This document shows, one piece after another, positions 50,242 through 63,415 of a DNA stretch of 64,000 nucleotides (position 1 is the first letter of the stretch; the number at the start of each line of letters is the position of its first letter). A model generated the notes under the pieces. It saw only the letters and a list, made by a program, of their open reading frames with translations. It made no database searches and was not told where the DNA came from. Source of the stretch: Sinohyriopsis cumingii (lineage: Eukaryota; Mollusca; Bivalvia; Unionida; Unionidae); assembly GCA_028554795.2 (NCBI GenBank), contig CM068835.1, forward strand, positions 26,910,311-26,974,310. Reading direction: 5' to 3'. A program made the translations under genes and the position numbers.

Positions 50242-51350
50242 ATACCTGTCAACTCTCACACCAGGAGAAAAAACTCCAGACTTTTGGGGTTGTTCCTTGC
50301 TTACCTCCCAATTTTCGTAATATCTCCCGATTTTTGCAGAGAACTTGTGATTATTACATTATATCTGTTGATTTTCTTTTCTCCTAAAAATATCCTACAT
50401 CAATAGATATATTCTATGCAATCCACGAAGCCATTTTCTTTGTTATCACCCATGAATATTGTTGTGAGGAAATAATTGTTATAAAACTACAAATTATTTT
50501 TTCTTCAGTAATTAGGATGTTTAAGTTTAAGTATTATTCAAATCAATTAATGAATTTTTATTAACCTACTAAAATCAGAAAATAAACCACAACAAAAAAT
50601 AAACCCCAGCAAAAACACTTTTTCAGCAGTTAGTTTCAATCCCAAGATTGATCACTGTGATGCTGCAGCATGTCCATTTCCACCAAAGAAACTTGCATGA
50701 GTGAGCACCTAGCATTACTGTACCATATATACAAATATTAATTACCATCCTTAAATTAAATGGGATGAAGAAAAATACTACACAGCTTATGTGCCCTCAA
50801 AATATTAATTCAGAATAAATATGTTATTTACTAAACAATGTTAAATGCCTTTCGAGTTGAGAATAAGGAAATAAGGTGGGAGATAAGACAGTTGTCACAT
50901 GTATGGTAGCTTCAGACTGTGTATTTAGGCACTGCTGGTTAAAACAAAATAAAGCTTATTTTATTTGCCAATCATTTGCTCTTGCTTACATAATACACAT
51001 GGTTTCTTCGAATGATGTTGGATGGCCATTCCTTTTCCCAACATAATTGCATTGATAAGGCTTAAGTGTTATTTAGTCACACTGGCTTTCTTTCTTCTAT
51101 ACTTTAGCTATTGTGTAGTTTGGTCTCAGCTGAGCAGAATTAGCAAAGAGGACAGGTCCTGGAGCAAAATAAAATGCATCACAGGGAGAAATCTGTTGAG
51201 AATTTCACAGATATTGGACCCAGAAGATAGTTAATATTGAGTAAAAAGGAGGCTTGAAACATTCTGCAAAAAAATCCCGATTTTAGGTCCCAATCTCCTT
51301 ATTTTTTTTATTTAATCTCTCTGCTTGGCTTTTGAAAAGTTGACAGGTAT
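50242..51350. mobile_element. Non-autonomous DNA transposon with 8-bp duplication
   Basis: Starts ATACCTGTCAAC, ends GTTGACAGGTAT, with an exact 8-bp duplication GCAATTGC at 50234-50241 and 51351-51358. Subterminal pieces near both ends contain ATCTCCCGATTTTTG-like text. The 1109 bp have no coding capacity. An 8-bp duplication suggests hAT or a related superfamily. Confidence 0.8.
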
Positions 51351-51696
51351 GCAATTGCATTAGTTTGATCACACTGCCAAAAAGTGAGAGTAATCTATGG
51401 CAAGTCTTTTACTCCTTAAAACTTAAACACAAACTTGCTCTCATAGTCAGAAGTAAGTATACCACTGAACTTAACGCTTGTCACATCTGGCTTGGGCCCC
51501 AGTAGAGAAATAAATTTGGATCCCACAAAAATCCACATTGAACCATTCTATCATTGTATATTGATATACATTATAGTTGGATAGAAATGCTATTACACAC
51601 ATGTTAGCACCAATTTCATTTAAAACTTTTGTTATCTTGCAGTGGGTTGGAAGCTTTGAAACAAAACTATATGTAAATATCCTTTCTCTTTTGCAG

Positions 51697-51771
51697 TTTT
51701 GAGCACACAGCCTTTTCATGAATTCCAGATAAATTTGACATCTCAGAGTGAGGATACGGAGGATGAGTCAG
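51697..51771 (+). CDS. RWDD1: RWDD1, coding exon 2
   Basis: Follows TTTGCAG. With the last base of exon 1 it reads VLSTQPFHEFQINLTS and QSEDTEDES, matching the TVLSENPPSFTITVTSEAGE region of vertebrate RWDD1 (RWD-domain strands). 75 nt, donor GTATAT. Confidence 0.85.
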
Positions 51772-53142
51772 GTATATTGATAATGGATAAGGCATACCAT
51801 ATTACAATACAGAGGATTTATATATTTGATTTAATGCTCTTCACATAACCACTTCCAGTAGTTCCTGCTAGAATGGGTGAAAATTGCTGTGTTCTCTAAC
51901 AGAATGCCATTTGGATTGGTCATGGCTGTGCTTTATATCCAGTTACTCTGGTTTCACTTTTATCTTGGGTTTTCACATCTTCACTAGCGAAGGTTCCTAT
52001 GTGATAAAACTATCTACAACTTCATGTACTGAGCAGATAATTCAGTGCTTTGGGTCTGTGAATTTCTTTGGATGTGGCAGCAATCCACTGCATCCAATCA
52101 AAATTAAGTTGTTTGAATTTGAACACTGTTCCTGCATGATTGAGACAAGGGGAGCACACAACTTGAATAAGCAGTTTTCCAGTGCTGGCCTATGTTTTCA
52201 CAAACACCTTGCCCCCACCATTTTTGGCTGATGTACAATGCACCATGCTGTTAGTTAGTTGGCATTACATGCTAAGCGAGGCAACTCATGAAATCCAAAA
52301 GCTGTCACGTGGACAAGGCACCAGTATCTCTGTTCGATCCACTAAAGGTGTAGGTAGGGTTATCATATCAGAACCTTGGCTATGGGTTGATGGGTTTTTA
52401 TGGATTTAATGGTTGGTCCAAAGCCATGAATTTCCTTTCTGCCAGGAATGAATTCTCCATTACTCGGAACAATATAATTGATAATAATATACCTTTTTCA
52501 AACTAGTGTTTGCTTGAAAATTTAAATACCCTTCAACCTTTATATATTTGACTTCATCGTGAAAATATAAAAATATAAAAAATCTTTGGAATAAATTTTT
52601 TGAGTATATGTTTTAAGAAATAAAAATATCCTTCCAAAAAATACATTACCGAAATCAAGGTTCTTTTTTCTGTATAACTGATTTCAGACTTCTTACATAA
52701 CTTCATTGAAATATTAGTTTACTCCATTTTTTATTGTTTATAAGTATTCTGATGACTGCAGATATTTTAAGAAAAATTATGAAATTTTGTAAGTATTCGT
52801 TTGTGAATATCAGTCATCAGGTATTAAGCTGAGATAGCTGTTTTCATTGTATCATGAGGTGTATAGGTTTTCATAATACGATTGTGTCTCTTAAAGTATT
52901 TCTTTTTGTTTTGTAAGCATAGCCACTTTTTATAATGCTTTTTCTATATTTGCTAAGATTCGGTTTTCTAAATCTGCCAGAATATTTCATCATTTTTCTT
53001 GACAGAAGAGTAAGATATTGTTTTTGATCTAATCTTCATTGATAAAAACTTCAAAAAATAATTGATCACTTATCTTAAATTGTATTGCATTATTTGGAAT
53101 ATTACTGACATAATTTTAGACATGAATATCGAATATTGTAAA

Positions 53143-55796
53143 TTAACACATTAACCCTGGAGGTTTTTATCGTTTTTGCCTTAAATTCGAGTAGGAAACA
53201 CATTTTGAAAGCTGTTTCTGAATAAATCCTAATAAATCAACTTCCACTTGATTTTCCAATAACATAATGCCCAGTTCAGGGTTCTCACGCTACTGTGAAA
53301 TCAGGAAAAAGTCAGGAGAAATGGTAAAAAAAATTTCCGACCGTGAAAAGTCCTTGAATTTTGCAAATATTGAAAACCTGGGAATTTTTCTCTACAGCTT
53401 GACACCCAAAACAATTATGTAATTGAGTCATAACTAAACTACTGATCGTGAGTTAAACTTATCGAGTTCTAACCAGAATATTAGGAGGTTGCAGTATGGA
53501 TCATTTGGGTGCTGCTATAAATATATTTGTTGAGACAATCCAAATGCTCAGTAAATTAGATTCATCTAGTAGACTTTTTGTTTCACAGCTCGATATCCTT
53601 ACTTTTTTTTATTTTATGGAAGGTATGAAAACCAGTTTTGCATTACAAGAGGCTAACATGGTGGCTTTAAAGCATAGCTGCTTAGCAGATGGCCAGCAAA
53701 CTTAAAAGTTGTTAAATTGATTTATACCTGCATGAAATCGCTATGAAAATTATTTATTTTCTCCAAAATTGCGATTATAAAAATCGTTAAGTCTTTATTC
53801 TGCTGAACGATGATAAAACTAATGCGTTGATGAAATTTGAGCCGGTGTTAGCGATTTCAATTGCTAGTCGCATGAGAACACAATCTCACAACCACCATTT
53901 TCAAATATTGTAGAAAAAAATTAAATGAAAGTCATTGAAATAAAAATACAAAAACAAAAGACCAACTTCCGGAGTTTTGTTGTATTATGTGACGTGCTCT
54001 CACATGCAGGGAGCATACGATGCAGGGAACCAGACTGCTCTGCTTGTTGAATCAGGCTGACCAAGTTTCTTGTAGTTGTTCTTGAAATAAAAATGTTGAG
54101 AATTATATGTTCTTTCTGGTTTTTACAAAAGGTATCAAACTTTCATTTAATATAATTGAAATTTTGTACAACAACATTGAAAAGGAATTTGTTGTTGATA
54201 TCACATGACTATTGGACTTCCGATGTCATTGTCTGACATTTGTGAAGTCATGTGACTATTAATGCAAATGGCAAGTACCGGGTCAGGTTTCATCAATGCT
54301 GAGTTTTGTCTAGTCTTGCTGTATTCCTGTCAATTTCATGCAGGTGTAAGTCAATATAACCTAGTTTAAATTTGCTAGGCCTGCTGGTAAACTACCTTAC
54401 AGTGGTGGCAGATTCCAATTTTTTTTATATGTAATTGCTCTGAACCCACACTCCATCCTAAATGTCCATATGTGAAAATGGGGTTGGATTATTCAGAGGA
54501 AACCTGGATTAGAAAAATGTTGAATCTCGGAGCTGATCTTTGGTGCGAAATTATTACACAGTGATTTGTAGCTTGAAGCATTGGTTTCAGATCTTAAATG
54601 GACTGGAATAGAAATGGGAAATTGTTGTCCCTTTCTAAGTTTTATTATATATTAAGAAACGATAAGAGACCATGTATCAATACAGGTTTGGAGACTGGTT
54701 TGTTTGATTTTACAGAAAATTCAGCCCTTGTTTATACAACTATATATAATTATAAAGGTCTTTTGTCAAACTTTACATCAGCCCTTTTGTAAGTGTCTTT
54801 AAAAGATGGAATTTTTAACCAGATCATCTTAAGGAGTTTAAGTTAGTTGAAAAATCTTGCTTGAGATTTTATTGGCGCGCACAATTTCAGGGTTACACTT
54901 TTTTTTTTACAAGATAAGATTCTAATACTTTGCATTTATTGGTGATTTTTCATACTGTAATAGGAAATGTTTACTTTGTATAACATGTACATATATTGCT
55001 ATAGAATTCTTTAGAATTAAATGTTTGAAAGGAAACAAAACAATTTATGCTCATTATCTTGTTTCCATGTAGCAACATAATGCAGGTCATCAAAGTAAAG
55101 TTAGAATTTGTATTCTGTACATTGAAATGACTTTAAATGCCAATTTATAGGAAAATAGCCAGATTTGTTTCGTGTGGCTCATTTTGTGGTTTTGTACATG
55201 ATCAATTCTTTTCTGACATATATGTTTTGGAGTCTTGAAAGAGAAACATCTTCCGATTTGGAAAATGCATGTTTGTAATCCAAAATGTTCTTTAATTCAA
55301 TTCAGTAATAGTCATATGTTAACCTTGAAAAAATTAATTTCATCCTGGAAAAAAAAACTGGAAAAGACCTGGAAATTTATATTTAGAAAAGCATGGGAAC
55401 TATGCTAGTTGTGTTAGAAACATCATTTTTCATTGGCTATTTGGCCACGCATGAGCAGAAGGGTAAAAGTTGGAGTTCTTTTTTTTTCTTTTCTTTCTGC
55501 TTAACGGACCCATTATTTTCGTATCGAGACCATTCTTTATTCCAAATGCCCATCTTATGCTACTTTTTTGCAAAGGTTTATCTGTCTGTTTGCAGTTCAT
55601 ACTGATCTGCTTTAGATATGAAACCAATAAGTCTAAAAATCAGATTCTGACTATAGGCAAATTTTGGGTGGAACAAAATCGGGTCCAAAAAATGAGATTA
55701 TCCCCTCTGTATTTACATGACCATGACGCTACAGAGTTCAGCAGTAGGCTACTTCCTCCTGCTACGAAAACACGTCACCAGGGGTTAATGTGTTAA
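53143..55796. mobile_element. TTAA-flanked inverted-repeat element (piggyBac-like?)
   Basis: TTAACACATTAACCC at 53143-53157 is the exact reverse complement of 55782-55796. TTAA at both edges fits a piggyBac-type target. No transposase frame is visible in the 2.65 kb, so it would be non-autonomous. Confidence 0.55.
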
Positions 55797-57230
55797 TGTC
55801 TTTAATTATTTGTTTTATATTAATAATGTATGTGCTGTCTTAATTAGTGAATTATTGACCTTCCCAAAAGATTTCCCCTTCTTGAAGCCCCCCTATTCTA
55901 GACCCTAATCTGAAAAAAATTGTCATCGATTCATAATTGCAATATTCTCTAATTATTAGATTATCACAATAGTTGTTTAAATCAGCTATCCACTATTCAT
56001 ACACAGGAGAATCTTTATTTGGACTGTACATATTGAATGATGTTATGTTTTTGTTTTCTATTTGCATATCTAAAATATTCTTGTTTCCGTCAGTATCTTT
56101 TTGTATTTGCTTTACTTTAAATTAAAAATGTTATTGCTGAAATGGATTGTTAGCCCTTGAGATGACTTGAAAAATTAATAGAAAAGCTCTCTCTACGTAT
56201 GGAATATTCTTCTTTTCCTTGGAAATGTGTATCTTGTAGAAATTAAATTCACAACTGGTTTTGTTTTAAAAAATTTAAGACATCTCCCCTTTGGATTTGT
56301 AACCTAAACCCTGACAATTCATGAATGCATGACTAATCTGATCAGTCATTTTGTAACAGATCCAAAGTTACTTTATTTTGGCAAACTACTCTGGGCTGAG
56401 ATATCTGGCATTTTAGTACATTAGACCTCAATATAACTGTACACAAAATTTTCAGATGGAAGTACAATATATTGGTATGTTTTGATTTCATGTAGCAAAG
56501 GAAACCATTAAAGAAAGTGAAAAAAGATAGGGAAGAGACAAAAGAAAGAGAAACAGAGAGGCATAAAGTGTTCTGACCTTCCTCAGAGTAAGCTGGCCCA
56601 CATTCAGACATTTCTAAGATATTTACATTTTCCACAGATACTCCCCTATTAAAGTGTACTCAGGCTGGCATTGAAGACAACATAGTTGCATAAATAAATA
56701 AAGAGGCAAATCATAGAGACATAAATATGTTTACAACCAACAACAAAAAAAGCAAAAAGACAAAAAGAGCAGACAGACATTGATTGCCTTCACAGCGAAA
56801 GCAAGCAAAAGATTATTAAAATCCTGTGGCATAAATATATAGACGCATTTGCAGCAAAAGAATTCCTTTAGTATTTAATACATTTTTTAACAAGGAAAGC
56901 GAGCAAAAGATTATGCAAATCAAGTAGCATGAAGGCATAAATGCATTTGCTTTTAGTCACTAATTTGATGTTAAATGGTTTCCATAATCAGTATAAATTT
57001 GGTACATATCAAAAGTTTTTTTATGTTATACAATGCTATATTCCATTTAAGATTTTTTCCATGTGTTTAAAAAATAAAAAAGAGATTGTTTACCTTTGAT
57101 TCTTGTAGTTATTTCAAAAAGATGATAATGATGATTAAAACCTTAGAAAATATTTATCTCACACAAATGCTGACCTTAAAAGCAGAAAGAGAAAAAAAGA
57201 GGCTTACACACAATAAGAGTAAGCAAGAAT

Positions 57231-58200
57231 GTCCTTTATGTCACACAGCATAAGCATGACAATACAAAAAATTCTTTCAAGTCACACGGCACAAGCATGA
57301 CAATACAAAAGAGACCTTCATGTCACACAGCACAAGCATGACAATTCAAAAAAGTCCTTCATGTCACATGGCACAAGCATGACAATACAAAAAAGTCCTT
57401 CAAGTCATATGGCACAAGCATAACAATACAAAAACGTACTTCAAGTCACATGGCACAAGCATGACAATACAAAAAAGACCTTCAAGTCATACAGAACAAG
57501 CATGACAGTACAAAAAAGTCCTTCAAGTCACATGGCACAAGCATGACAATAGAAAAGTTCTTTATGTCACACTTCACAAGCATGCCAGAACAAAAAAGTT
57601 CTTTGTGTCACACTTTACAAGCATGACAATACAAAAAAGACCATGTCACATGGCACAAGCTCGACAATACAAAAAGTCCTTCATGTTACATGGCACAAGC
57701 ATGACAATACAAAAAAGTTCTTTATGTCATACTTCACAAGCGTGACAATACAAAAAAGACCTTCATATCACACAGCACAAGCATGACAATACAAAAAAGT
57801 CATTCAAGTTACATGGCACAAGCATGACAATACAAAAAAGACCTTCAAGTCATACAGCACAAGCATGACAGTACAAAAAAGTCCTTCAAGTCACATGGCA
57901 CAAGCATGACAATAGAAAAGTTCTTTATGTCACACTTCACAAGCATGCCAGTACAAAAAAGACCATGTCACATGGCACAAGCTTGACAATACAAAAAGTC
58001 CTTCATGTTACGTGGCACAAGCATGACAATACAAAAAGTTCTTTGTCATACTTCACAAGCATGACAATACAAAAAAGTTCTTTATGTCATACTTCACAAG
58101 CATGACAATACAAAAAAGACCTTCATATCACACAGCACAAGCATGACAATACAAAAAAGTCATTCATGTTACATGGCACAAGAATGACAATACAAAAAAA
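57231..58200. repeat. Minisatellite, about 41-bp unit, about 23 copies
   Basis: The unit is built on CACAAGCATGACAATACAAA, AAAGTCCTTCAAGTCACATGG. Copies differ by a few bases and small length changes, and blocks of several units are themselves repeated (57440-57640 resembles 57830-57990). Confidence 0.92.
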
Positions 58201-58685
58201 GACAATGAAAAACAAAAATACTTATCTGGGGAACAATAGAAGATGTATAGCTGTAAGACAGAGACCCGAGTTTATTTGTTGAATAGATTTTCATAGTGCA
58301 GATTTAGAAATGTATCATAGTCTATTTAAGATTTTTAATATACTCAAATGAGTATGCTATATTTTAACTGGTCAAGGAATTTTACCCATCATACCCATCA
58401 TAATTTGGGATTTTGTGATTTATCATGTGGTCATACAGGATTATGCTCACCAAGGTCAATCAGTACAACTGTATTGATAAATTGTCACGTGAAACCAAAG
58501 ATGTCAGCAGATATTTCTGTAGCAATGTAATTGCTATTCACATGAAAAAATTCCAACAGTTCATCTGTCCACACAGATTTTGATCAACTTCTGTGCAGTA
58601 ATCCACTTTCACTAAACTCAGTGTTAAGACAACTACTGATTGGAAGAAATTTAATAGGGGTCTTAATGTAATAACCTTCCAATTG

Positions 58686-59008
58686 GACCACTCTGACAGC
58701 CTAAGTGGTTAGAGCGTCCATCTCAGATGCGGGAGGTTGAGGGTTCAAACCCCAGTCAAGTAATTCCAGAGACTTTTAAAAATGGTGCTAACAGTTGCCT
58801 CTCTTGGTGCTCAGCATTAAGAGGTTAGTGTTAGGACTGTTCAGCCTGGTGTCACGATGATGTGACTGGGTGGGACATGATGCTGCATCTCTGCAGCATG
58901 ATGACCAGGTGCTAGATATCACTATAAACTGCCACACTGTAGACATCATAGCAATATGACTGAAAAATTGTTAAAACTATGTTAAAAATCCAAATCACAC
59001 ACATGCAC
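58686..59008 (+). mobile_element. tRNA-derived SINE, full length
   Basis: 323 bp with an A box (CTAAGTGGTTAGAGCG), a B box (GGGTTCAAACCCC) and the family tail ACTGAAAAATTGTTAAAAC. An exact 12-bp duplication ACCTTCCAATTG flanks it (58674-58685 and 59009-59020). Confidence 0.92.
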
Positions 59009-59220
59009 ACCTTCCAATTGTTTGGCCAGTCGTCATCATTCTTTTAGCTCTTTAGAAATGAAGGTGTGCTAAGATGTTAAACATTTTTTTTGTGTGAAAA
59101 GTAATTACATAGCTTTAGAAATATATGGTGACATTTGTTGGCATGAGGTACCTATAAAACTAGGCTGTCAAGGAGATGTTCTTTTTGACTGACAAAATCA
59201 TTCATTCATTACTCTTTCAG

Positions 59221-59348
59221 TCTCATGCACACTGCATGTGTCATATGTAGAGAAGTACCCAGATGAGGCCCCAGTTGTGGAGATTAGGGATCCAGAGAAC
59301 CTGGAGGACATTGATGTACAGACCCTTAATGATCTCATTCAACAACAG
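59221..59348 (+). CDS. RWDD1: RWDD1, coding exon 3
   Basis: Follows CTCTTTCAG and encodes SCTLHVSYVEKYPDEAPVVE, then IRDPENLEDIDVQTLNDLIQ. YPDEAP and NLED are the conserved end of the RWD domain (vertebrate TYSEKYPDEAPLYEI, ENLEDNDV). 128 nt, phase closes to 0, donor GTACAC. Confidence 0.92.
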
Positions 59349-61551
59349 GTACACTGACAACAATGAACAAGAGGAAAGTTGATTGCAGACCATGGCTGAA
59401 TACTCACTTTTTGGAACTGCTGTCTGTTATATTGAATGCTCTAGTGTAACATAATGTATATACTTACTTATAAGTTGAGGCAAACTGCAAACAGAAAAGA
59501 TCTGCATAATGTGCTTGTAGATCAAGGTCTATATTGTTTGTTCTAGTGATTATTCCTAACAAACTACAAAGACCTAAAAAGATCTGCTGGCGCTTTATGT
59601 GATGGCAGATATGGGTCTGTGCAGTTGGACTGGACTTACAAGAGAGTATATACAGTAGATGGCTTAAAGATTATACTTTAGTATGGAATGAATTTAAATC
59701 CTTTTACAGACCAATAAAGCCCAAAGGCTGGGGTCAGACAGTAAAAATGCTAAAATTAAAATCTTTATGAACAGAGATGAATGTGTTATATGTAATTTCA
59801 ACCTTTCATGGTAAAATATACATATGTTGCTCTCACAGTGGTTGCAGAGAAATTTTGAAAGCTTTATGCAAATTTGAACCCAATAGGAAAGTTAGCTGCC
59901 AGTTTTGAAAGCTATTTCTTGATCAATAATTGGTTATTATATTTATAGTAATTAATGGATGAATGGACAATGAGACAAAGCTAATGACCCACTTTTTCAA
60001 CCCCTTTATTTCCCAAGTAAACTTGTATAGTGATTCATTGGAAGAAGAATTAGGTCTGTACTTTGTAGATCATGGTTTGAGTTACAGTCTGTTACCTACT
60101 TGTCCCTCTTTATTCAATGCTTTTCTATTTGTTTCTTCCTTTGGCTATATTTTCTGCTCCTTTTAAACAGGACTTAACCAGTTCTCAGCCCTCATCATTT
60201 TTTTTCCATGTTGATTCCGTCTGAAATGCTGTCATCATCACTTTACACAGTGGCATGATTATCTCATTCTTTGAATTCATTAATCAAATAATTGAAATGT
60301 ACTAAGTCATATTTGATTTATTTCAGACTATTGCCCACATAAAGTTCTTTGGTTAATGTGTTTCAAAAGCACAGTGTAATGAAGTCATAATAATACATTC
60401 TGTCCAAAACGTTTTATGATAACTGAATATTTTAAATGAAGAAAATAACATAGATTTGAATGAAATACCTATATTAGGGATTTACAAATCCATTTGCCTG
60501 ACTCCGGGGACTAGCTCAGATTTTGAAGGTACTTGCCCAAGGGCAAGTCCAAAACATTGAAAGAGAGAGAGAGAGAGAAAGAAAGGGGTTGTATTCCATT
60601 CATAATGGTTTATGTTCAGCATGTTTAAATGCCATGTGATCTTGCTACAGTACATATGTTAGCACTTTTATTTAATGTTTATATGCACAGCATTCTTCTA
60701 GTACATAACTGGCCCCCATTTTTTCAGATATCATGTCATTTCCATCTTATGTCAGCATCTGCCTTGCATTTTCTTGTACATACATGATAATGTGAATATT
60801 TACTATTTAAGGCAGTTTTGACAAATAAAGAACAAATTAATTATATTTTAACATATCCGTTACATTTTAATCGTAATATTTGTAAATGTCTGGGATTTGT
60901 CGATTTTCAGGTCTTAACTAGCTTTAGCAGTTGTGTCAAGTGTAAATGATCGTGCTGTCAAATATTTTTTAAATGTAGATGTAAACCACATTGCCTCAAG
61001 TTATGCTGTTTGCAAGTTGGGAGAATAGATTATCCAACCTTTTTCTTTTTTAGATTATCTTAGGTATGGGATGGATGTTCAGATTTCCTCTGCCTATTAT
61101 ATATTATATTTTCATGTTTCTCTTTGAATATTTGATAATATTTCTTTAATACCCTCCCTTCCTCCCAGCAGTGCCAGCATCCCACTGATGATGTTCTGCT
61201 CAGCTTAAAACTAGTACCACCTGTTGGGCGTTAATGGGCAAGAGTTATTACCCTTTGTCTTTATAATATAGACAGAAAAAAACAAAATTCCTTCTTTTGC
61301 GACAGCTGGATTTGGACGGCATATATATTCCTAACATTAATATGATCGGATAAGTGTTTTAGGAGAAAGATAATTTGCTGAAAAATTTGCCTTTTTTAAA
61401 ACTCTGTGCTAGCTGATAGATAGGTATTACTTCTGTGAAGGCAATAGTGACATTGTTGCTAATGCTAAAATTTTGCCTTATACTTTTTAAAGTCACTTAT
61501 AGTGGATGTTATGTTTATATGCTTTAGGCCAACACTATAGTAACTGTTTAA

Positions 61552-62745
61552 CCCTTTACCTCAGAGCATAGTGACAAAGTGCAGCACGCTATAAATAGAA
61601 CACCTGTTACCTAGCCGACCGCATACGCACAGGCCTGCCTGTGAATTGTTAAGCAATGTAGTGGTGTTACGTTTAACAGCAGTTTTAACCATTTTACGTT
61701 TTTGGTACACATCTATTATATGTGGAAAATTTTTAGACTAAAGTCCGATTGTTATAGCTGTGTAATTATTTTTCATGGAAGAATATTTTATGTGCTTTAA
61801 AATCGAGAGAGAACTCGTTCACCGTCATGTCAGTGGAGCCATGTGACCAACGGTAACTGCCATTTCCCATACTCGAAATTACATGTTTTTCGTCTGCGTC
61901 TACATCACTAAGTCATCTGAATTTGATAATCAATAAAAACTAATTGCTGCTTACATAAATATCAGAGCCTTTACCTAAGTTATTGAATCTTTCGTGGTTG
62001 TGATTCTAATCATGAAAACTTCGTAAGTACTGGATGAAATCCTGCCTGTGAACTGTTAAGCAATGTAGTGTATGTTACATTTAACAGCAATTTTAACCAT
62101 TTTACATTTTTGGTACACATATATTATATGTGGAAAAATTTAAGAGTAAAGTCCGATTGTTATAGCTATGTAATTATTTTTCACGGAAGAATTTTTTTAT
62201 GTGCTTCAAAATCAAGAGAGAACTCATTCACCGTCATGTCAGTGAGGCCGCGTGACCAACTGTAGCTGTCATTTCTGATACTCGAAATTTACAAGGTTTT
62301 CGTGTGCATCTACATCACTAAGTCATCTGAATTTGATAATTTAGAAAAGTTAATTGCTGCCTACATCAATATCAGAGACTTCATCTAATTTATTGAATCT
62401 TTCATGGTTGTTATTCTAATCGTGAAAACTTCGTACATACTGAATGAAATCCACGGCTGCCATTTTGGAGAGTGAGATTACGACCCAGTTACTTTAAATA
62501 GCAGATATCGACCAGTGCATGAATAGCAACCACGTGATCTGACGTAATTGTCATTCGCAGAAATGAATGTAGTATCTAATAGAGGGGTTTTCCCTGAAGG
62601 TGGCGCTACGAAAACTAGCTCAAAATGACTGATGTTTACAGCAGGCGTCAAAAGGTGCTTCCATGCGAATCTTTTAGAGGCATCAAAAGGCGCTTCCATG
62701 CGAATGGAGTAGGGGCGTCCAAAGACGTTTGCATGAGGTAAAGGG
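61552..62745. mobile_element. piggyBac-like MITE
   Basis: Starts CCCTTTACCTCA, ends TGAGGTAAAGGG, flanked by TTAA at 61548-61551 and 62746-62749. The 1194 bp include a 407-bp tandem duplication (61634-62040 and 62041-62447) and, near the right end, three copies of a unit with GGCGCTTCCATGCGAAT. It has no transposase. Confidence 0.85.
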
Positions 62746-62801
62746 TTAACATGATATAGTGTGATGCATTTTATTGTAAGCAGTTTATTACAGGTTGTTT
62801 A

Positions 62802-63159
62802 ATGCTGCTCCAGTGGCCTAGTGGTTAGAGTGTCCACCACGGATGCAGGAGGTCGCAGGTTTGAATCCCGGACAAGTCATACCAAAGACATAAAAGATAC
62901 TACTAACAGCTGCCTCGCTAGGTGCTCAGCATTAAGAGGTTAATGTTAGTATTGGTCAGCCTGGTATCAGGATAATGTGACTGGGTGGGGCATGATGCTA
63001 CATGTCTGCAGCATGATGCTTCAGTGCTAGTCATCACTATAAACTGCCAATCTGCAGACATCATAGCGATATGACTGAAAAATTGTTAATGCTACTATTT
63101 AAAAATCAAATACAGACACATAAACACTCACACATACAAACACACACACACATACACAG
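62802..63159 (+). mobile_element. tRNA-derived SINE, full length
   Basis: A box (GGCCTAGTGGTTAGAGTG), B box (GGTTTGAATCCC), family tail and a (CA)n end. A 10-bp duplication AGGTTGTTTA flanks it (62792-62801 and 63160-63169). Confidence 0.92.
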
Positions 63160-63271
63160 AGGTTGTTTATGGTACCTCTTCAAAAATAAACCTTGTGTCA
63201 AAACAATGACAGTTCACTGACGATATTTTGTTTTCTGCAAAACGTATTGTGTTTTTTTTTTTTATTTCTAG

Positions 63272-63415
63272 ATAGAGGAGAATCTGGGGATGGCAATGGT
63301 GTTTACACTGATATCAGTAGTGCAGGAGAAGCTGAGAGATATGGCAGAGGATATGAGAAGGAAGCAGGAAGAGGAGAAAGAAAAGAAAAAGAAAATGGCA
63401 GAGGAAGTAGAACGG
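63272..63415 (+). CDS. RWDD1: RWDD1, coding exon 4
   Basis: Follows TTATTTCTAG: IEENLGMAMVFTLISVVQEK, LRDMAEDMRRKQEEEKEKKK, the highly conserved NLGM-M-FTL-VQEKL block and coiled-coil of RWDD1. It is taken to end at CGG|GTGAGA (144 nt, phase 0). The frame stays open into the intron to 63550. The remaining exons lie beyond the window. Confidence 0.9.

Larger units (their letters stand above)
47570..51696 (+). other. RWDD1 intron 1
   Basis: 4.1 kb, GT at 47570 and CAG at 51694-51696. It holds a diverged direct repeat, a long perfect hairpin, a (TA)n run and a 1.1-kb DNA transposon, listed separately. No gene was seen in the rest. Confidence 0.8.
51772..59220 (+). other. RWDD1 intron 2
   Basis: 7.4 kb. 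It contains a 2.65-kb inverted-repeat element, a 970-bp minisatellite and a SINE, listed separately. Open frames in the rest (for example 51884-52231) show no motif and look accidental. Confidence 0.8.
59349..63271 (+). other. RWDD1 intron 3
   Basis: 3.9 kb with a piggyBac-like MITE and a SINE (listed separately), and a (GA)n run near 60560. Nothing else recognised. Confidence 0.8.

Noticed and set aside
51884-52231. Extra exon or nested gene in RWDD1 intron 2
   Set aside because: Cys/Phe-rich frame with no family resemblance, and splicing already joins exons 2 and 3 in phase without it.
57231-58200. CRISPR-like array of regularly spaced repeats
   Set aside because: Eukaryotic context, repeats directly abut without unique spacers, and no cas genes: a minisatellite.
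58686-58760. tRNA gene
   Set aside because: A and B boxes are present, but the sequence continues into a 320-bp repeat with target duplications and does not fold as a tRNA: a SINE head.
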